Assembly (NCBI GenBank): GCA_017535925.1 | Contig: JAFXTD010000014.1 | Coordinates: 1 to 38,860, forward strand | DNA from: Selenomonadaceae bacterium | Lineage (GTDB): Bacteria; Bacillota; Negativicutes; Selenomonadales; Selenomonadaceae | Direction of reading: 5' to 3' | Length of the DNA stretch: 38,860 nucleotides | Shown: in pieces, positions 30,207 through 38,742 of the stretch | How the letters are laid out: every line of letters begins with the position of its first letter | Numbering within the stretch: the stretch's first letter is position 1 | The notes under the pieces: model-generated | Database searches by the model: none | Seen by the model: only the letters and a program-made list of their open reading frames with translations | What the model was told of the DNA's origin: nothing | Translations under genes and position numbers: made by a program

Positions 30207-30785
30207 ATGAATTGGGCATTACTTTTAATCGCGGCTTATCTTATCGGCTCGATACCGACGGGATTGATTCTCGGCAAAGCCATCTGGAAAAAAGATTTGC
30301 GGCAATACGGCTCGCACAACATCGGAGCAACAAATGCTTGGAGGATACTCGGCAAGAAAGCCGGGCTTCTGATTTTTATCCTCGACTTCCTTAAAGGTCA
30401 AGTCGGCGTCTTGCTCGGTGCATGGCTCTTTGCTTTGCCGGGCGCAATGGTCTTGGGAGGATTCGCTGCGATAATCGGTCACATGTTCCCGATTTTCTTG
30501 GGCTTCAAAGGCGGCAAAGGAGTTGCAACCGCACTCGGTGTTATCACTGCGCTCATGCCGAAAGTCACGGCGATTGTCTTTATCGTTTGGCTCGTGCTCA
30601 CTTTGATTACGCGTTACGTTTCCGTTGCCTCAATCGTCGCCGCTGTCTTGACACCGATTCTTGCCGCTGTCTTCAAAGAGCCGACGATTTATTTCCTCTT
30701 TGCACTCCTCGCGGCTGTTGTCATTGTCTTCCGCCACAGAGAAAATATCCAACGCCTCAAAGCCGGTCGCGAAAATAAATTTTAA
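30207..30785 (+). CDS. plsY: Acyl-phosphate:glycerol-3-phosphate acyltransferase PlsY
   Basis: The 192-residue inner-membrane protein transfers an acyl group from acyl-phosphate to glycerol-3-phosphate, the first step of phospholipid synthesis. It has five membrane segments and the three motifs of the family: YLIGSIPTGLILGK, GSHNIGATNAWR and GHMFPIFLGFKGGKGVAT. GCGGAGG precedes the ATG at 30207, directly after the heptamer repeat. The next gene starts 12 bases downstream. Confidence 0.95.
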   Translation: MNWALLLIAAYLIGSIPTGLILGKAIWKKDLRQYGSHNIGATNAWRILGKKAGLLIFILDFLKGQVGVLLGAWLFALPGAMVLGGFAAIIGHMFPIFLGFKGGKGVATALGVITALMPKVTAIVFIVWLVLTLITRYVSVASIVAAVLTPILAAVFKEPTIYFLFALLAAVVIVFRHRENIQRLKAGRENKF

Positions 30786-30797
30786 CGGAACCGGAAA

Positions 30798-31628
30798 ATG
30801 TTCAAGCTTAAGCTCAAAGACGGAGCAACTGTTTCGACTATCGAAGAACTTCGCGAAAATTTTGACTTGGAAAAAGTCGTTGACTGCTTCCACAGCGGCG
30901 AACTTTTGCAATGGCTCAAAGAACGTTTCTACGACGACGAGGCAGAGGCGATTGAAAATATCGACGACGACACAAACTTGATTGCAAAAATCTGCACGGC
31001 TCTCAACGTCGAATGCGAAGAGGATTTGGAATTTACGCAACGCCTTCGCGAAAAGAAAGCCCTCCTCGCCGAAATGACCGACGACGAAAATTTTATCGAC
31101 AACGCTGCCTCGACCGCGCTCAATCAGGAAGACCTCGCTGCGTTGATTCAAACGGGTTGCAAGACGATTTATCTTTGCGGCGAAAAATTCAACGTGCCGA
31201 TTTGTATGGCGGGCGTGAAGTATATCGGAGTGTTGTCGACGCCGAAAATCAAAATCCGTGCAAAATCTCAAGATGACCTCGACGCACAAAAAATCGTCTT
31301 TGAAAATTGTATCTTGCCGTGGCAAAAATATATTCCCGTGCAAATCGACGAAAAAAATATCGGATTGATTTCGAATATGCCGCTTCAAGTGACGGTTGAA
31401 CTCGGTCGAACAAAGAAGACAATCCAAGAAATTCTCGACTTGGCAACAGGCTCAATCTTGGAGCTGAACAGATTATCCGACGAACCTTTCGACATACAAG
31501 TTAATAATCATTTATTGGCAAAAGGCGAAGTCGTCATTATCGATAAAAATTTTGGCGTTCGGATAACCGAGATTGTTGCGCCCGTCAAACGTGTCGCACG
31601 TGTTTCAGATAATTATTCGAAAGAATAA
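30798..31628 (+). CDS. Fusion of an N-terminal helical domain to a FliN/SpoA-type C-terminal domain
   Basis: Residues about 193-262 of 276 match the C-ring protein FliN (MPLQVTVELGRTKKTIQEIL, LATGSILELNRLS, FDIQVNNHLLAKGEVVIIDKNFGVRITEIV). In flagella this domain builds the switch complex. The N-terminal 75 residues (TIEELRENFDLEKVVDCFHSG, QWLKERFYDDEAEAIENI) form a small helical domain that I have seen only as an accessory module and cannot name. Residues 80-190 are an acidic linker and a beta region. No flagellar gene lies nearby, so this is an orphan. It may be a remote motor component or a scaffold using SpoA dimerisation. Confidence 0.75.
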   Translation: MFKLKLKDGATVSTIEELRENFDLEKVVDCFHSGELLQWLKERFYDDEAEAIENIDDDTNLIAKICTALNVECEEDLEFTQRLREKKALLAEMTDDENFIDNAASTALNQEDLAALIQTGCKTIYLCGEKFNVPICMAGVKYIGVLSTPKIKIRAKSQDDLDAQKIVFENCILPWQKYIPVQIDEKNIGLISNMPLQVTVELGRTKKTIQEILDLATGSILELNRLSDEPFDIQVNNHLLAKGEVVIIDKNFGVRITEIVAPVKRVARVSDNYSKE

Positions 31629-31657
31629 ATTCGATTTTGATTTAAGAGGTGATGTGC

Positions 31658-32209
31658 TTGGCGAAAAAAATATTTTTATTCCTCGCGCTGATAATTTTTA
31701 CGGCGTCAAGTGTCGAGGCGGCGGAAGAACCTCCGTTTGATTCTCTTGCCTCAACTTATGTCGAGGGCGGTCGCGAATTTTTAAATCTCATTCGCATGAA
31801 AGACGACGGCGAACTTTTATTCATGGTTGCGTCAAGGAAAGTTCAAGGCATCGCTCTTGTTCCGTATTCGCGCAGCGTCTACGACTTCTACTTGAACCAA
31901 GACCAAACGGGAAGTTATCCGCCGCTGATTTTCGGGATGATGTTCCCCGACGAGCAACGCCCCCAAATTGATGACAACTTGGGCGATTGGCAAGGGAATT
32001 TGCATTTGCTTCCGGTCTATGCTCTGTTCGAAGTCAAAGACGGACAGATTATTTGCGACAAGCCGTTTTATTCGGCGAGCGGACTCAATCCCAAGCACTA
32101 TCACGGCACGATAAGGAATACCGACCATGAAAAGCTGATTGAAATTTTTATGACGCACATGCCGCGCCTCCACGAAATCATCGCCGCGCAAAATATTTCT
32201 TTACCTTAA
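31658..32209 (+). CDS. Secreted hypothetical protein
   Basis: From the TTG at 31658, about nine bases behind AAGAGG, the product begins MAKKIFLFLALIIFTASSVEAAEE, a cleavable signal peptide cut after EAA. GTG at 31649 and ATG at 31652 are alternative starts but lie on the ribosome binding site. The mature part, about 160 residues, has Tyr-, Asp- and Pro-rich strands (YDFYLNQDQTGSYPPLIFG) and ends in a helix. No family is recognised. It is expected in the periplasm or outside. It follows the FliN-domain gene and ends at a strong terminator. Confidence 0.65.
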   Translation: MAKKIFLFLALIIFTASSVEAAEEPPFDSLASTYVEGGREFLNLIRMKDDGELLFMVASRKVQGIALVPYSRSVYDFYLNQDQTGSYPPLIFGMMFPDEQRPQIDDNLGDWQGNLHLLPVYALFEVKDGQIICDKPFYSASGLNPKHYHGTIRNTDHEKLIEIFMTHMPRLHEIIAAQNISLP

Positions 32210-32217
32210 AAAAATTT

Positions 32218-32246
32218 TTCCCCGTTCGGCGCGGGGAATTTTTTTT
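32218..32246 (+). terminator. Terminator after the secreted protein gene
   Basis: TTCCCCG (32218-32224) pairs with CGGGGAA (32232-32238), followed by eight T residues. Confidence 0.9.
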
Positions 32247-32273
32247 GGCTTAAAGCAAGTTTTATGATACAAT
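32245..32273 (+). promoter_or_regulatory. Promoter of the xpaC-telA group
   Basis: TTGGCT (32245-32250) and TACAAT (32268-32273) are 17 bases apart. The start region begins inside the T-run of the preceding terminator. Confidence 0.6.
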
Positions 32274-32315
32274 TCGCGGCAAGAAAATTTTTAACTCGGC
32301 AGGAGGGGCGGACTT

Positions 32316-33296
32316 ATGGACGAGTTGCTGAACTATCTGATTGTAATTTTGATGACGACCGGCGTCATCTTCGGCGGGAAGGCGTTTTGGGATTGGAAAA
32401 AAAATCGAACGCCGCAACTCGATTTAACAGAGTTGGAGTCGGAGCGGGCGCAGTATTTGCAAGAGAATTTCGACAAGGCAACCGCCGATTACAATTATTT
32501 GGAGGAGGCGCGTGAAAAATTATCCGACCGCGAACTTTCAAATCAACTGCGACGACTTCAGCGGACGGCGAAAAATCTTTTGAATCACCTCGAAAAAAAT
32601 CCCGAACGAATTGCGCTGGCTTACAAGTTCATTGATTATTATCAAGACCGCGCCGTCAAAATCGTCAAGCAATATCGTGAACTTGAGGAAACGGAACTTT
32701 CGACAAACAAAGTTCAAGAGCTCAAGGCTCGCATGAAGCAGACGCTTGCCGCGTTGGAAGAAGCCTATCAAGACCAATTCGAACACGTCCTCAACGACCA
32801 AATTATTTCTGCCGACGCGGAGCTTAAAGTCATGGAGCAACAACTCAACGCCGAAGGAATTCACACAAAGACAATCGATGTGGGAGCTGTCGACGAATAC
32901 GGCAACGTTCGGATTGATACCGACTTGCAAGGGCAACCCATGCAACTTGAGCCGCAACGAAAATTTTTTCCGCAAGGCATGCAACGGAGGCGGCGCGGTG
33001 AAGTCGACGCTCACCCGATTGATTTGCCCTTCCCCGAAGAAGACCGCCCGCAAATCGTTCAAACAAAATTGATTCAATCGGCTTTGGCAATTTTTCTCGG
33101 CTCGTTCGGCGCACATAAATTTTATCAAGGCAAGACGATTCAAGGCGTGATTTATTTCCTGTTGAGCTGGACGACGTTGCCGATGTGGATAAGCATGGTC
33201 GAGGGCATTCGCTATCTTTTCATGCCCGTCGAAGATTTTTACAATCAATACATAAAAGACAAGAGGAGAGATAAACATGGCAGACATAAACCTTAA
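32316..33296 (+). CDS. XpaC-like protein with a C-terminal TM2 domain
   Basis: The 326-residue protein begins with one membrane helix (LLNYLIVILMTTGVIFGGKAFW). A long helical region (about residues 35-190) resembles XpaC, the 5-bromo-4-chloroindolyl phosphate hydrolysis family. The C-terminus holds two membrane helices with the TM2 signature LGSFGAHKFYQGKTIQGVIYF. XpaC and TelA/YaaN occur side by side in many Bacillota, as here, and probably act together at the membrane. The TM2 fusion is not part of the B. subtilis protein. The stop overlaps the start of telA by 20 bases. Confidence 0.78.
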   Translation: MDELLNYLIVILMTTGVIFGGKAFWDWKKNRTPQLDLTELESERAQYLQENFDKATADYNYLEEAREKLSDRELSNQLRRLQRTAKNLLNHLEKNPERIALAYKFIDYYQDRAVKIVKQYRELEETELSTNKVQELKARMKQTLAALEEAYQDQFEHVLNDQIISADAELKVMEQQLNAEGIHTKTIDVGAVDEYGNVRIDTDLQGQPMQLEPQRKFFPQGMQRRRRGEVDAHPIDLPFPEEDRPQIVQTKLIQSALAIFLGSFGAHKFYQGKTIQGVIYFLLSWTTLPMWISMVEGIRYLFMPVEDFYNQYIKDKRRDKHGRHKP

Positions 33297-34431
33297 CGAC
33301 TTGATGGCAAAGAAAAAAGCTTCCGCCTCTTCGGAACAGGCAATCGTTCCCGTCGAGCCCGCAAAAGAAATCGCGAAAGTCACTCAACAAATCGAAACCC
33401 TCACGCCCGAAGAAAAAGCCAAAGTTCAATCAATCAAAGACTCAATCGACTTGACGGATTCAAGTACGCCGCTTTCATTCGGTGCGCCCGCGCAGAAGGA
33501 GATAGCTCAATTTTCGGACAGCATCCTCGCAAAAGTTCGCGCAAAAGATTCGGGCGAAGTCGGCGTGTTGCTTAATGACCTTGTCGGCAAAGTCAAAGGC
33601 TTCGACGTGACAAAAAAGAACAACAGCTTTTTGAGCAACTTGCCGATTATCGGTTCGATTGTCGGCAAGGCGGAAGATGTCATGCAGGGCTACGAAAAAC
33701 TTTCGACGCAGGTTGAAAAAATTCAAGCCGGCTTGGAAAATTCCAAAGTCAAAATGCTGGAGGATGTCGTCATGTTCGACACGCTCTATCAAAAAAATTT
33801 GGAATACTTCAAAGCTCTGCAACTTTACATTCGCGCCGGCGAAGAGAAACTCGACGAGATGCGCACGATAACTTTGCCCAAGCTTCGTGAACAGGCTGCG
33901 GCTTCGGGCGACCCTATGGCTGTGCAAGTCGTCAATGACTTTGAACAGAGCGTCGACCGCTTCGAGAAAAAAATTCACGACCTCAAGTTGAGTAAAACTT
34001 TGGCGATACAAACCGCGCCGCAAATCCGCTTGATTCAAAACAACGACAGAGTTTTAATCGACCGCGTGCAATCGGCGATTTATCACACGATACCGCTTTG
34101 GAAAAATCAAATGGTTATCGCGCTCGGACTCACCCGGCAGAAAGAAGTTATCGAACTTCAACGGGCGGTCAGCGACGCAACAAACGACCTGCTCCGCCGC
34201 AACGCCGAAATGCTCAAACAAAATTCAATCGACACCGCGAAGGCGAACGAACGAGGCATTGTCGACATTGACACGGTCAAGAAAGTCAACGAGGATTTAA
34301 TTTCGACGATTGAAGAGACGTTGCGCATTCAGCAAGAGGGGCGGCAAAAACGTCAGGCGGCGGAAAAAGAACTTGTCGCGATTGAAGGACGCTTGAAGGA
34401 CGCTTTGCTCAAAAACGCTCAACGCACTTGA
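33277..34431 (+). CDS. TelA/YaaN-family toxic anion resistance protein
   Basis: The 384-residue soluble protein is almost entirely helical. It contains the TelA stretches PIIGSIVGKAEDVMQGYEKLSTQVEKIQ, LYIRAGEEKLDEMR and the C-terminal core QIRLIQNNDRVLIDRVQSAI followed by PLWKNQMVIALGL. TelA was named for tellurite resistance, and relatives are linked to nisin or cell-wall stress tolerance. The exact activity is unknown. AAGAGGAGAG precedes the ATG inside the end of the xpaC-like gene. It is followed by a membrane protein gene and a penicillin-binding protein gene, so an envelope-stress role is plausible. Confidence 0.9.
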   Translation: MADINLNDLMAKKKASASSEQAIVPVEPAKEIAKVTQQIETLTPEEKAKVQSIKDSIDLTDSSTPLSFGAPAQKEIAQFSDSILAKVRAKDSGEVGVLLNDLVGKVKGFDVTKKNNSFLSNLPIIGSIVGKAEDVMQGYEKLSTQVEKIQAGLENSKVKMLEDVVMFDTLYQKNLEYFKALQLYIRAGEEKLDEMRTITLPKLREQAAASGDPMAVQVVNDFEQSVDRFEKKIHDLKLSKTLAIQTAPQIRLIQNNDRVLIDRVQSAIYHTIPLWKNQMVIALGLTRQKEVIELQRAVSDATNDLLRRNAEMLKQNSIDTAKANERGIVDIDTVKKVNEDLISTIEETLRIQQEGRQKRQAAEKELVAIEGRLKDALLKNAQRT

Positions 34432-34455
34432 CCACTTGACGAGGAGACTTTTTTT

Positions 34456-34857
34456 ATGCGCGAAGCAGTTGGAATACCGGCGGGCATTTTGGTTTATTCG
34501 GTATCGACAATCATATTATTAATCGCAGTTGAAGTTACCTTCGCCAATCCCAACGAGTGGTCGACACTTATCACGGCGGCGACGGCTATAATTTCTTTTG
34601 AAGTCACTTGCGCGGCAGTAAAAAATTTTTCCAATGAAACAGGCGTAAAAATTGTCGGCTTAATGATTGCGCTCTTTTGGTTGGTATCTTTCGGAATTAA
34701 TTTTTTTATCGGCGCAGAGGGAGTCATGGAATTTTTGAGCGGCGGACAAGATTCACAGTGGTTGGAAAATCTTAAGGAGTTGATAGAGGCTGTGTGGAAT
34801 TTGAAAATTTGCGCAGGCGTTTCCGTCATACTCGCGCTTTGGACGCTGGGTAAATGA
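34456..34857 (+). CDS. Small membrane protein of unknown function
   Basis: The 133-residue protein has about four hydrophobic helices (IPAGILVYSVSTIILLIAVEV, LITAATAIISFEVTCAAV, IVGLMIALFWLVSFGINFFIG, ICAGVSVILALWTLG) with short loops and one acidic loop. No family is recognised. GAGGAG precedes the ATG. Its TGA overlaps the ATG of the penicillin-binding protein gene (ATGA at 34854-34857), so the two are translated together and it may be an accessory to that enzyme. Confidence 0.7.
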   Translation: MREAVGIPAGILVYSVSTIILLIAVEVTFANPNEWSTLITAATAIISFEVTCAAVKNFSNETGVKIVGLMIALFWLVSFGINFFIGAEGVMEFLSGGQDSQWLENLKELIEAVWNLKICAGVSVILALWTLGK

Positions 34858-36881
34858 ATAAAGACAGAGAATTTATCCAAAGGCGAATTACAAGAGTCGT
34901 CTTGGTTTTGCTTGCGTTGATGGGCGTTGTCGTCTTTAGATATGCTTGGCTGCAACTGGTTCAAGGCAGCGAACTTGCCGAGAGGATGCGTTATCAAGTC
35001 GGGCATGATTATTCCGTTCAATCGCCGCGAGGCACAATCGTTGACCGCAACGGGCGCGAGCTTGCCGTGAGCACCATGACAAAATCTCTTTTCGTTGACC
35101 CCAATCACGTCGAAAATCCCGCGCAGCTTGCAAAAGATTTATCGCCGCTTATCGACAAACCCGAAGCAGATATTTTGGAAGACATTGCAGTCGGCGGAGG
35201 TTTCTCTTGGGTTAAACGGCGGCTTGAGCAATCGGAATACGAGGCTGTTCGCGCTCTGATTCGTGAAAAAGGTTACGCCGTATGTTTGGGCTTTCGCGAC
35301 GAGGCAAAACGCTACTACCCCAACGATGTTCTTGCGGCAAATGTTTTGGGCTTCGTGGGCACCGACGACAAAGGGCTTGACGGTATCGAACAGGCTTTGG
35401 ACAAATACATTAAAGGCGAGGTCACCGAATCATTTATCTACGCCGACACGCAGGAACGCCCGATTTTAGAATCAATCTTCACGCCTCACGGCTATCAGGG
35501 CGACCGTTGCAAGACGATTCAGCTGACGATTGACAGCGCGATTCAATTTATCGTTGAGCAGGAACTCGATAAGGCAATGGCGGAAAACGACCCCGTCTCG
35601 ATAATCTGCATTGCAATGGATCCTCGAACCGGCGAAATTTTGGCAATGGCAAATCGCCCTTCCTACAATCCGAATCGTTTCTGGGATTACGACCAAGAAG
35701 TTTGGAAGAATAAATCCGTTTCATACCTCTACGAACCCGGCTCGACTTTCAAAGCTGTGGTTGCGGGTGCTTTGTTGCAAGAGGGTATCGTTGCTCCGAA
35801 TCAACCTTTCGACGACCCCGGCTACGTTATGTTTTCGGGGAAAAAAATTCAGAACTGGAACGGTGCAAGCTTCGGCTACGTGACGTTCGCGGATGTTGTC
35901 AAGCAGTCACTCAACACGGGCTTTGCGATTTTCGGCTACAAGTTGGGCGCGGAAAAACTTATCGGCTACGCGAGGCTTTTCGGCTTCGGCGAACCGACCG
36001 GCATTGAACTTCCCGGCGAAGAGGCAGGCATTCTTTACAATCCCGATGAAATGGTTGATTCGGATATTGCGACAATGTCAATCGGGCAGAGCATTGCGGT
36101 CACGCCTCTCCAACTTATCGCGGCTTTTTGCGCCGTTGCCAACGACGGAATTTTACTCAAGCCGCACATTGTCAAGTCGATTAAAAATGCGAACGGCTCA
36201 ACTTATGCCGAAACTCACGTCGAGGAAGTCAGGCGGACAATCGATTCGGCGACGGATAAAACTTTGGTCGGCTTGCTTGAACAGGTCGTGGCTGCGGGCG
36301 GCGGCGGCAAGGCTTCTGTTCGCGGCTATCGTGTGGCAGGCAAGACGGGCACCGCTCAAAAAGTCAGCGAATTCGGTTTGGGCTACGACGAGGGAAAATA
36401 TATCGCCTCGTTTTGCGGCTTTGCTCCCGTCGAAAATCCTCAAGTTGCGTTGCTTGTCGTGATTGACGAACCTTACGGAAGTTTTTACGGCGGACAAATT
36501 GCCGCGCCCGTTGCAAGCAGAATTTTTTCTCAAATCTTTCGCTACTTGAGGATTGAGCCAAGCGATGCGCCGCTCGGTTTGGATTCGGATGAAATTGGTG
36601 CGGAAGTCGGCGAGGGCGATGCCTCAATTCACGGACTGCAACAAAGAGAGAGACCAAGAGAGCCGGAACACAAAATTGAAAGCCCGAAAGAAGAGATTGC
36701 ACCCGAAGCTGCACGTGTTCCGAATTTTTACGGCAAGAGCATTCGTGAGGCGGCGCGTCTTGCAAATGAGGCAGGCGTTTCGTTTTCGGCGGAAGGTTCG
36801 GGATTTGCGGTCAGTCAAAGTATCGGCGCGGGCGAAATTGTCGACAAGGGCACGACCGTCAAAGTTCAATTCAGCCCGTGA
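34854..36881 (+). CDS. Class B penicillin-binding protein with a PASTA domain (SpoVD/FtsI-like)
   Basis: The 675-residue protein has one N-terminal membrane helix (VVLVLLALMGVVVFRYAWL), a dimerisation domain starting SPRGTIVDRNGRELA, and a transpeptidase domain with GSTFK (active Ser), SLN (KQSLNTG) and KTGTAQ. After a Glu/Pro-rich linker comes one PASTA repeat (RVPNFYGKSIREAARLANEAG). It makes D,D-cross-links in septal or elongation peptidoglycan in the periplasm. The SpoVD-like layout also occurs in non-sporulating Bacillota as the division PBP, so no sporulation role is claimed. A heptamer repeat and a terminator follow. Confidence 0.92.
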   Translation: MNKDREFIQRRITRVVLVLLALMGVVVFRYAWLQLVQGSELAERMRYQVGHDYSVQSPRGTIVDRNGRELAVSTMTKSLFVDPNHVENPAQLAKDLSPLIDKPEADILEDIAVGGGFSWVKRRLEQSEYEAVRALIREKGYAVCLGFRDEAKRYYPNDVLAANVLGFVGTDDKGLDGIEQALDKYIKGEVTESFIYADTQERPILESIFTPHGYQGDRCKTIQLTIDSAIQFIVEQELDKAMAENDPVSIICIAMDPRTGEILAMANRPSYNPNRFWDYDQEVWKNKSVSYLYEPGSTFKAVVAGALLQEGIVAPNQPFDDPGYVMFSGKKIQNWNGASFGYVTFADVVKQSLNTGFAIFGYKLGAEKLIGYARLFGFGEPTGIELPGEEAGILYNPDEMVDSDIATMSIGQSIAVTPLQLIAAFCAVANDGILLKPHIVKSIKNANGSTYAETHVEEVRRTIDSATDKTLVGLLEQVVAAGGGGKASVRGYRVAGKTGTAQKVSEFGLGYDEGKYIASFCGFAPVENPQVALLVVIDEPYGSFYGGQIAAPVASRIFSQIFRYLRIEPSDAPLGLDSDEIGAEVGEGDASIHGLQQRERPREPEHKIESPKEEIAPEAARVPNFYGKSIREAARLANEAGVSFSAEGSGFAVSQSIGAGEIVDKGTTVKVQFSP

Positions 36882-36907
36882 GGAAACTTGCTTATAAAAA
36901 ATTTTTC

Positions 36908-36931
36908 TAACCACTAACCACTAACCACTAA
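36908..36931 (+). repeat. Period-7 tandem repeat after the PBP gene
   Basis: CTAACCA units repeat three times at seven-base spacing. They are the reverse complement of the TTAGTGG-type units behind tRNA-Leu. Confidence 0.85.
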
Positions 36932-36934
36932 AAC

Positions 36935-36961
36935 TCCCGTCAATGCGGCGGGATTTTTTTT
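36935..36961 (+). terminator. Terminator after the PBP gene
   Basis: TCCCG (36935-36939) pairs with CGGGA (36949-36953), followed by eight T residues. Confidence 0.8.
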
Positions 36962-36982
36962 GCAAAAAATTTTCAAGAGGAA

Positions 36983-37009
36983 TTGATAAAAAAAAACAAC
37001 TATTATAAT
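36983..37009 (+). promoter_or_regulatory. Candidate promoter of the second RTX gene
   Basis: TTGATA (36983-36988) and TATAAT (37004-37009) are 15 bases apart, short of the usual 17. The A-rich spacer and the following CACAA/GAGAGG sequence resemble the first RTX gene. Confidence 0.45.
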
Positions 37010-37059
37010 GCACAAAGAGAGGCTGAAGTTTTTTCGTTTTAAGGAAAGAGATGATTTTT

Positions 37060-38742
37060 ATGGCTGAGTTTATCGAGGGAACATCGGGTAACGATAATAT
37101 TTATAATCACTACGATTTCGTCACAATCGCGGGCGGCAAGGGTGATGATTATATTTTCAACTATAACAACAATGTTTCAATCAGTGGCGGTAATGGTAAT
37201 GATTCACTTGAAAATTTCTATGACAGAGTTACAATCGACGGCGGAGCGGGTAACGATTTCATTTTCAACGGCAAAGACAATTTGTCCGGCGGTTCTAACG
37301 TTTCAATCGAGGGTGGAACCGGCAACGATTCGATTTATAACAACGGTTGGGACACTTCCATTTCAGGCGGTAAAGGTAACGATACCATATTTAGTGAGGG
37401 TGCTGACAATTTTTTCATCTACAACGAAGGCGACGGCAATGATGTCATCATGGGGATTGATCTCTATACTACTCTTCTGATTTCCGGCGGCAAATATTTT
37501 AAAATGATAAACGGCAACGATGTTATTATCAAAGTAGGAAAAGGTGCTATTACTCTCAAAGATTATAAGGATTACTTGTCATTAATTGAAATAGTTGGCA
37601 GTGAGCTCAAAAACATTAAGCTTACCGAAGATAACGATACTTTTGCCAATACACTTGATGGTGCTTCCATTCAAGCTTTGAGGGGAAACGATACTTTAAC
37701 AAATTACGGCAAAATTTCATTGCTCGATGGTGGTAAAGGTAACGATTCAATCAACAACGAATTTGGCAGTGATTCCGTAACAATTCTCGGTGGAGACGGT
37801 AACGATACAATTGACAACTATTATGGCGATAGAGTCATTATATACGCCGGAGAAGGCGCAGATAAAATAAGCAGCTCTTTCAGTGATGAAGTTACGATTC
37901 ATGGCGGTGCGGGAAACGATGGGATAGGTTTTGGCGAAACTGGAGCGGCTTTTGGTGAAGAAGGAGACGATACCATCAGCGGTGCCAATACGGAAGATAG
38001 TACCAATCTCGTTACAATCGACGGCGGCACGGGTAATGACAAGCTTCATTTTTCAGGACATAATGTTTTGGTTTACGGCGGTGACGGCAACGATTATTTT
38101 GAAATGTATCCCGTTCATGACTTGGAAAAAGATAAAGTATATGAGGGAAACGCAACGATAGACATGGGCGCAGGTGACGACACAATTTATCTTCCGAATA
38201 TTCTCGGGGTTACGCCTGACTATCACTCCCCGATAAATGCCGGAAGTGGCAATGATTCTATTCATGTCAATGCAAATTATGTCACGATAGACGGCGGTAC
38301 AGGTGACGACTTTATTAGATTTTGGAATGGAAATCATGGTACTGTAAAAGGCGGCGAGGGTAACGATACCATTAAAAGTAGCTATGCTGAAAAAGATGTA
38401 ATTTTATCAGGTGGTAAGGGCAATGATTTTATCGAGCTCATTCAATGTTCCCATGTGATTATCGAATATTCCAAAGGAGACGGGCAAGACTTAATTAAAG
38501 GATTTAACTCGACTTCGACGTTGAAAATTGTGGGAAATTCTTATTTTACGACAAAGCGTGGCTCCGATGTTATCGTTACGGTCGGCGAAGGTTCAATCAC
38601 TCTGGTCGGCGCGACTAGCTTGTCTAAGGTCAACATTATCTACACGAAAGAAAAACAGGAAGTAAATTCTTGGTGGCTCAACGGCACGACGGCTAAATAC
38701 GGCACGTCAAGCAAAACTTTAGGGTGTGTTGGTAAATTAAAG
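37060..38742 (+). pseudogene. RTX-repeat protein, cut by the terminal element at about 38720
   Basis: The frame starts at ATG 37060 behind AAGGAAAGAG and stays open to the window end. Residues 1-150 and 190-480 are RTX beta-roll repeats (GGxGNDxI), interleaved with NVxI and VTID strands. The stretch after 480 holds the module GFNSTSTLKIVGNSYF, VTVGEGSITLVGA and WWLNGTTAKYGTSSKTL, which recurs in the first RTX gene (WILDGKTANYG). There it continues with a conserved EVAGVK-type segment. Here it changes abruptly at 38720 into the terminal inverted repeat. The protein is intact up to that point and was probably secreted and calcium-binding. It has no enzyme domain in the visible part. Confidence 0.75.

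Noticed and set aside
34854..36881. Sporulation assignment from SpoVD similarity
   Set aside because: The PASTA-type PBP layout occurs in non-spore-formers, and no sporulation gene is nearby.
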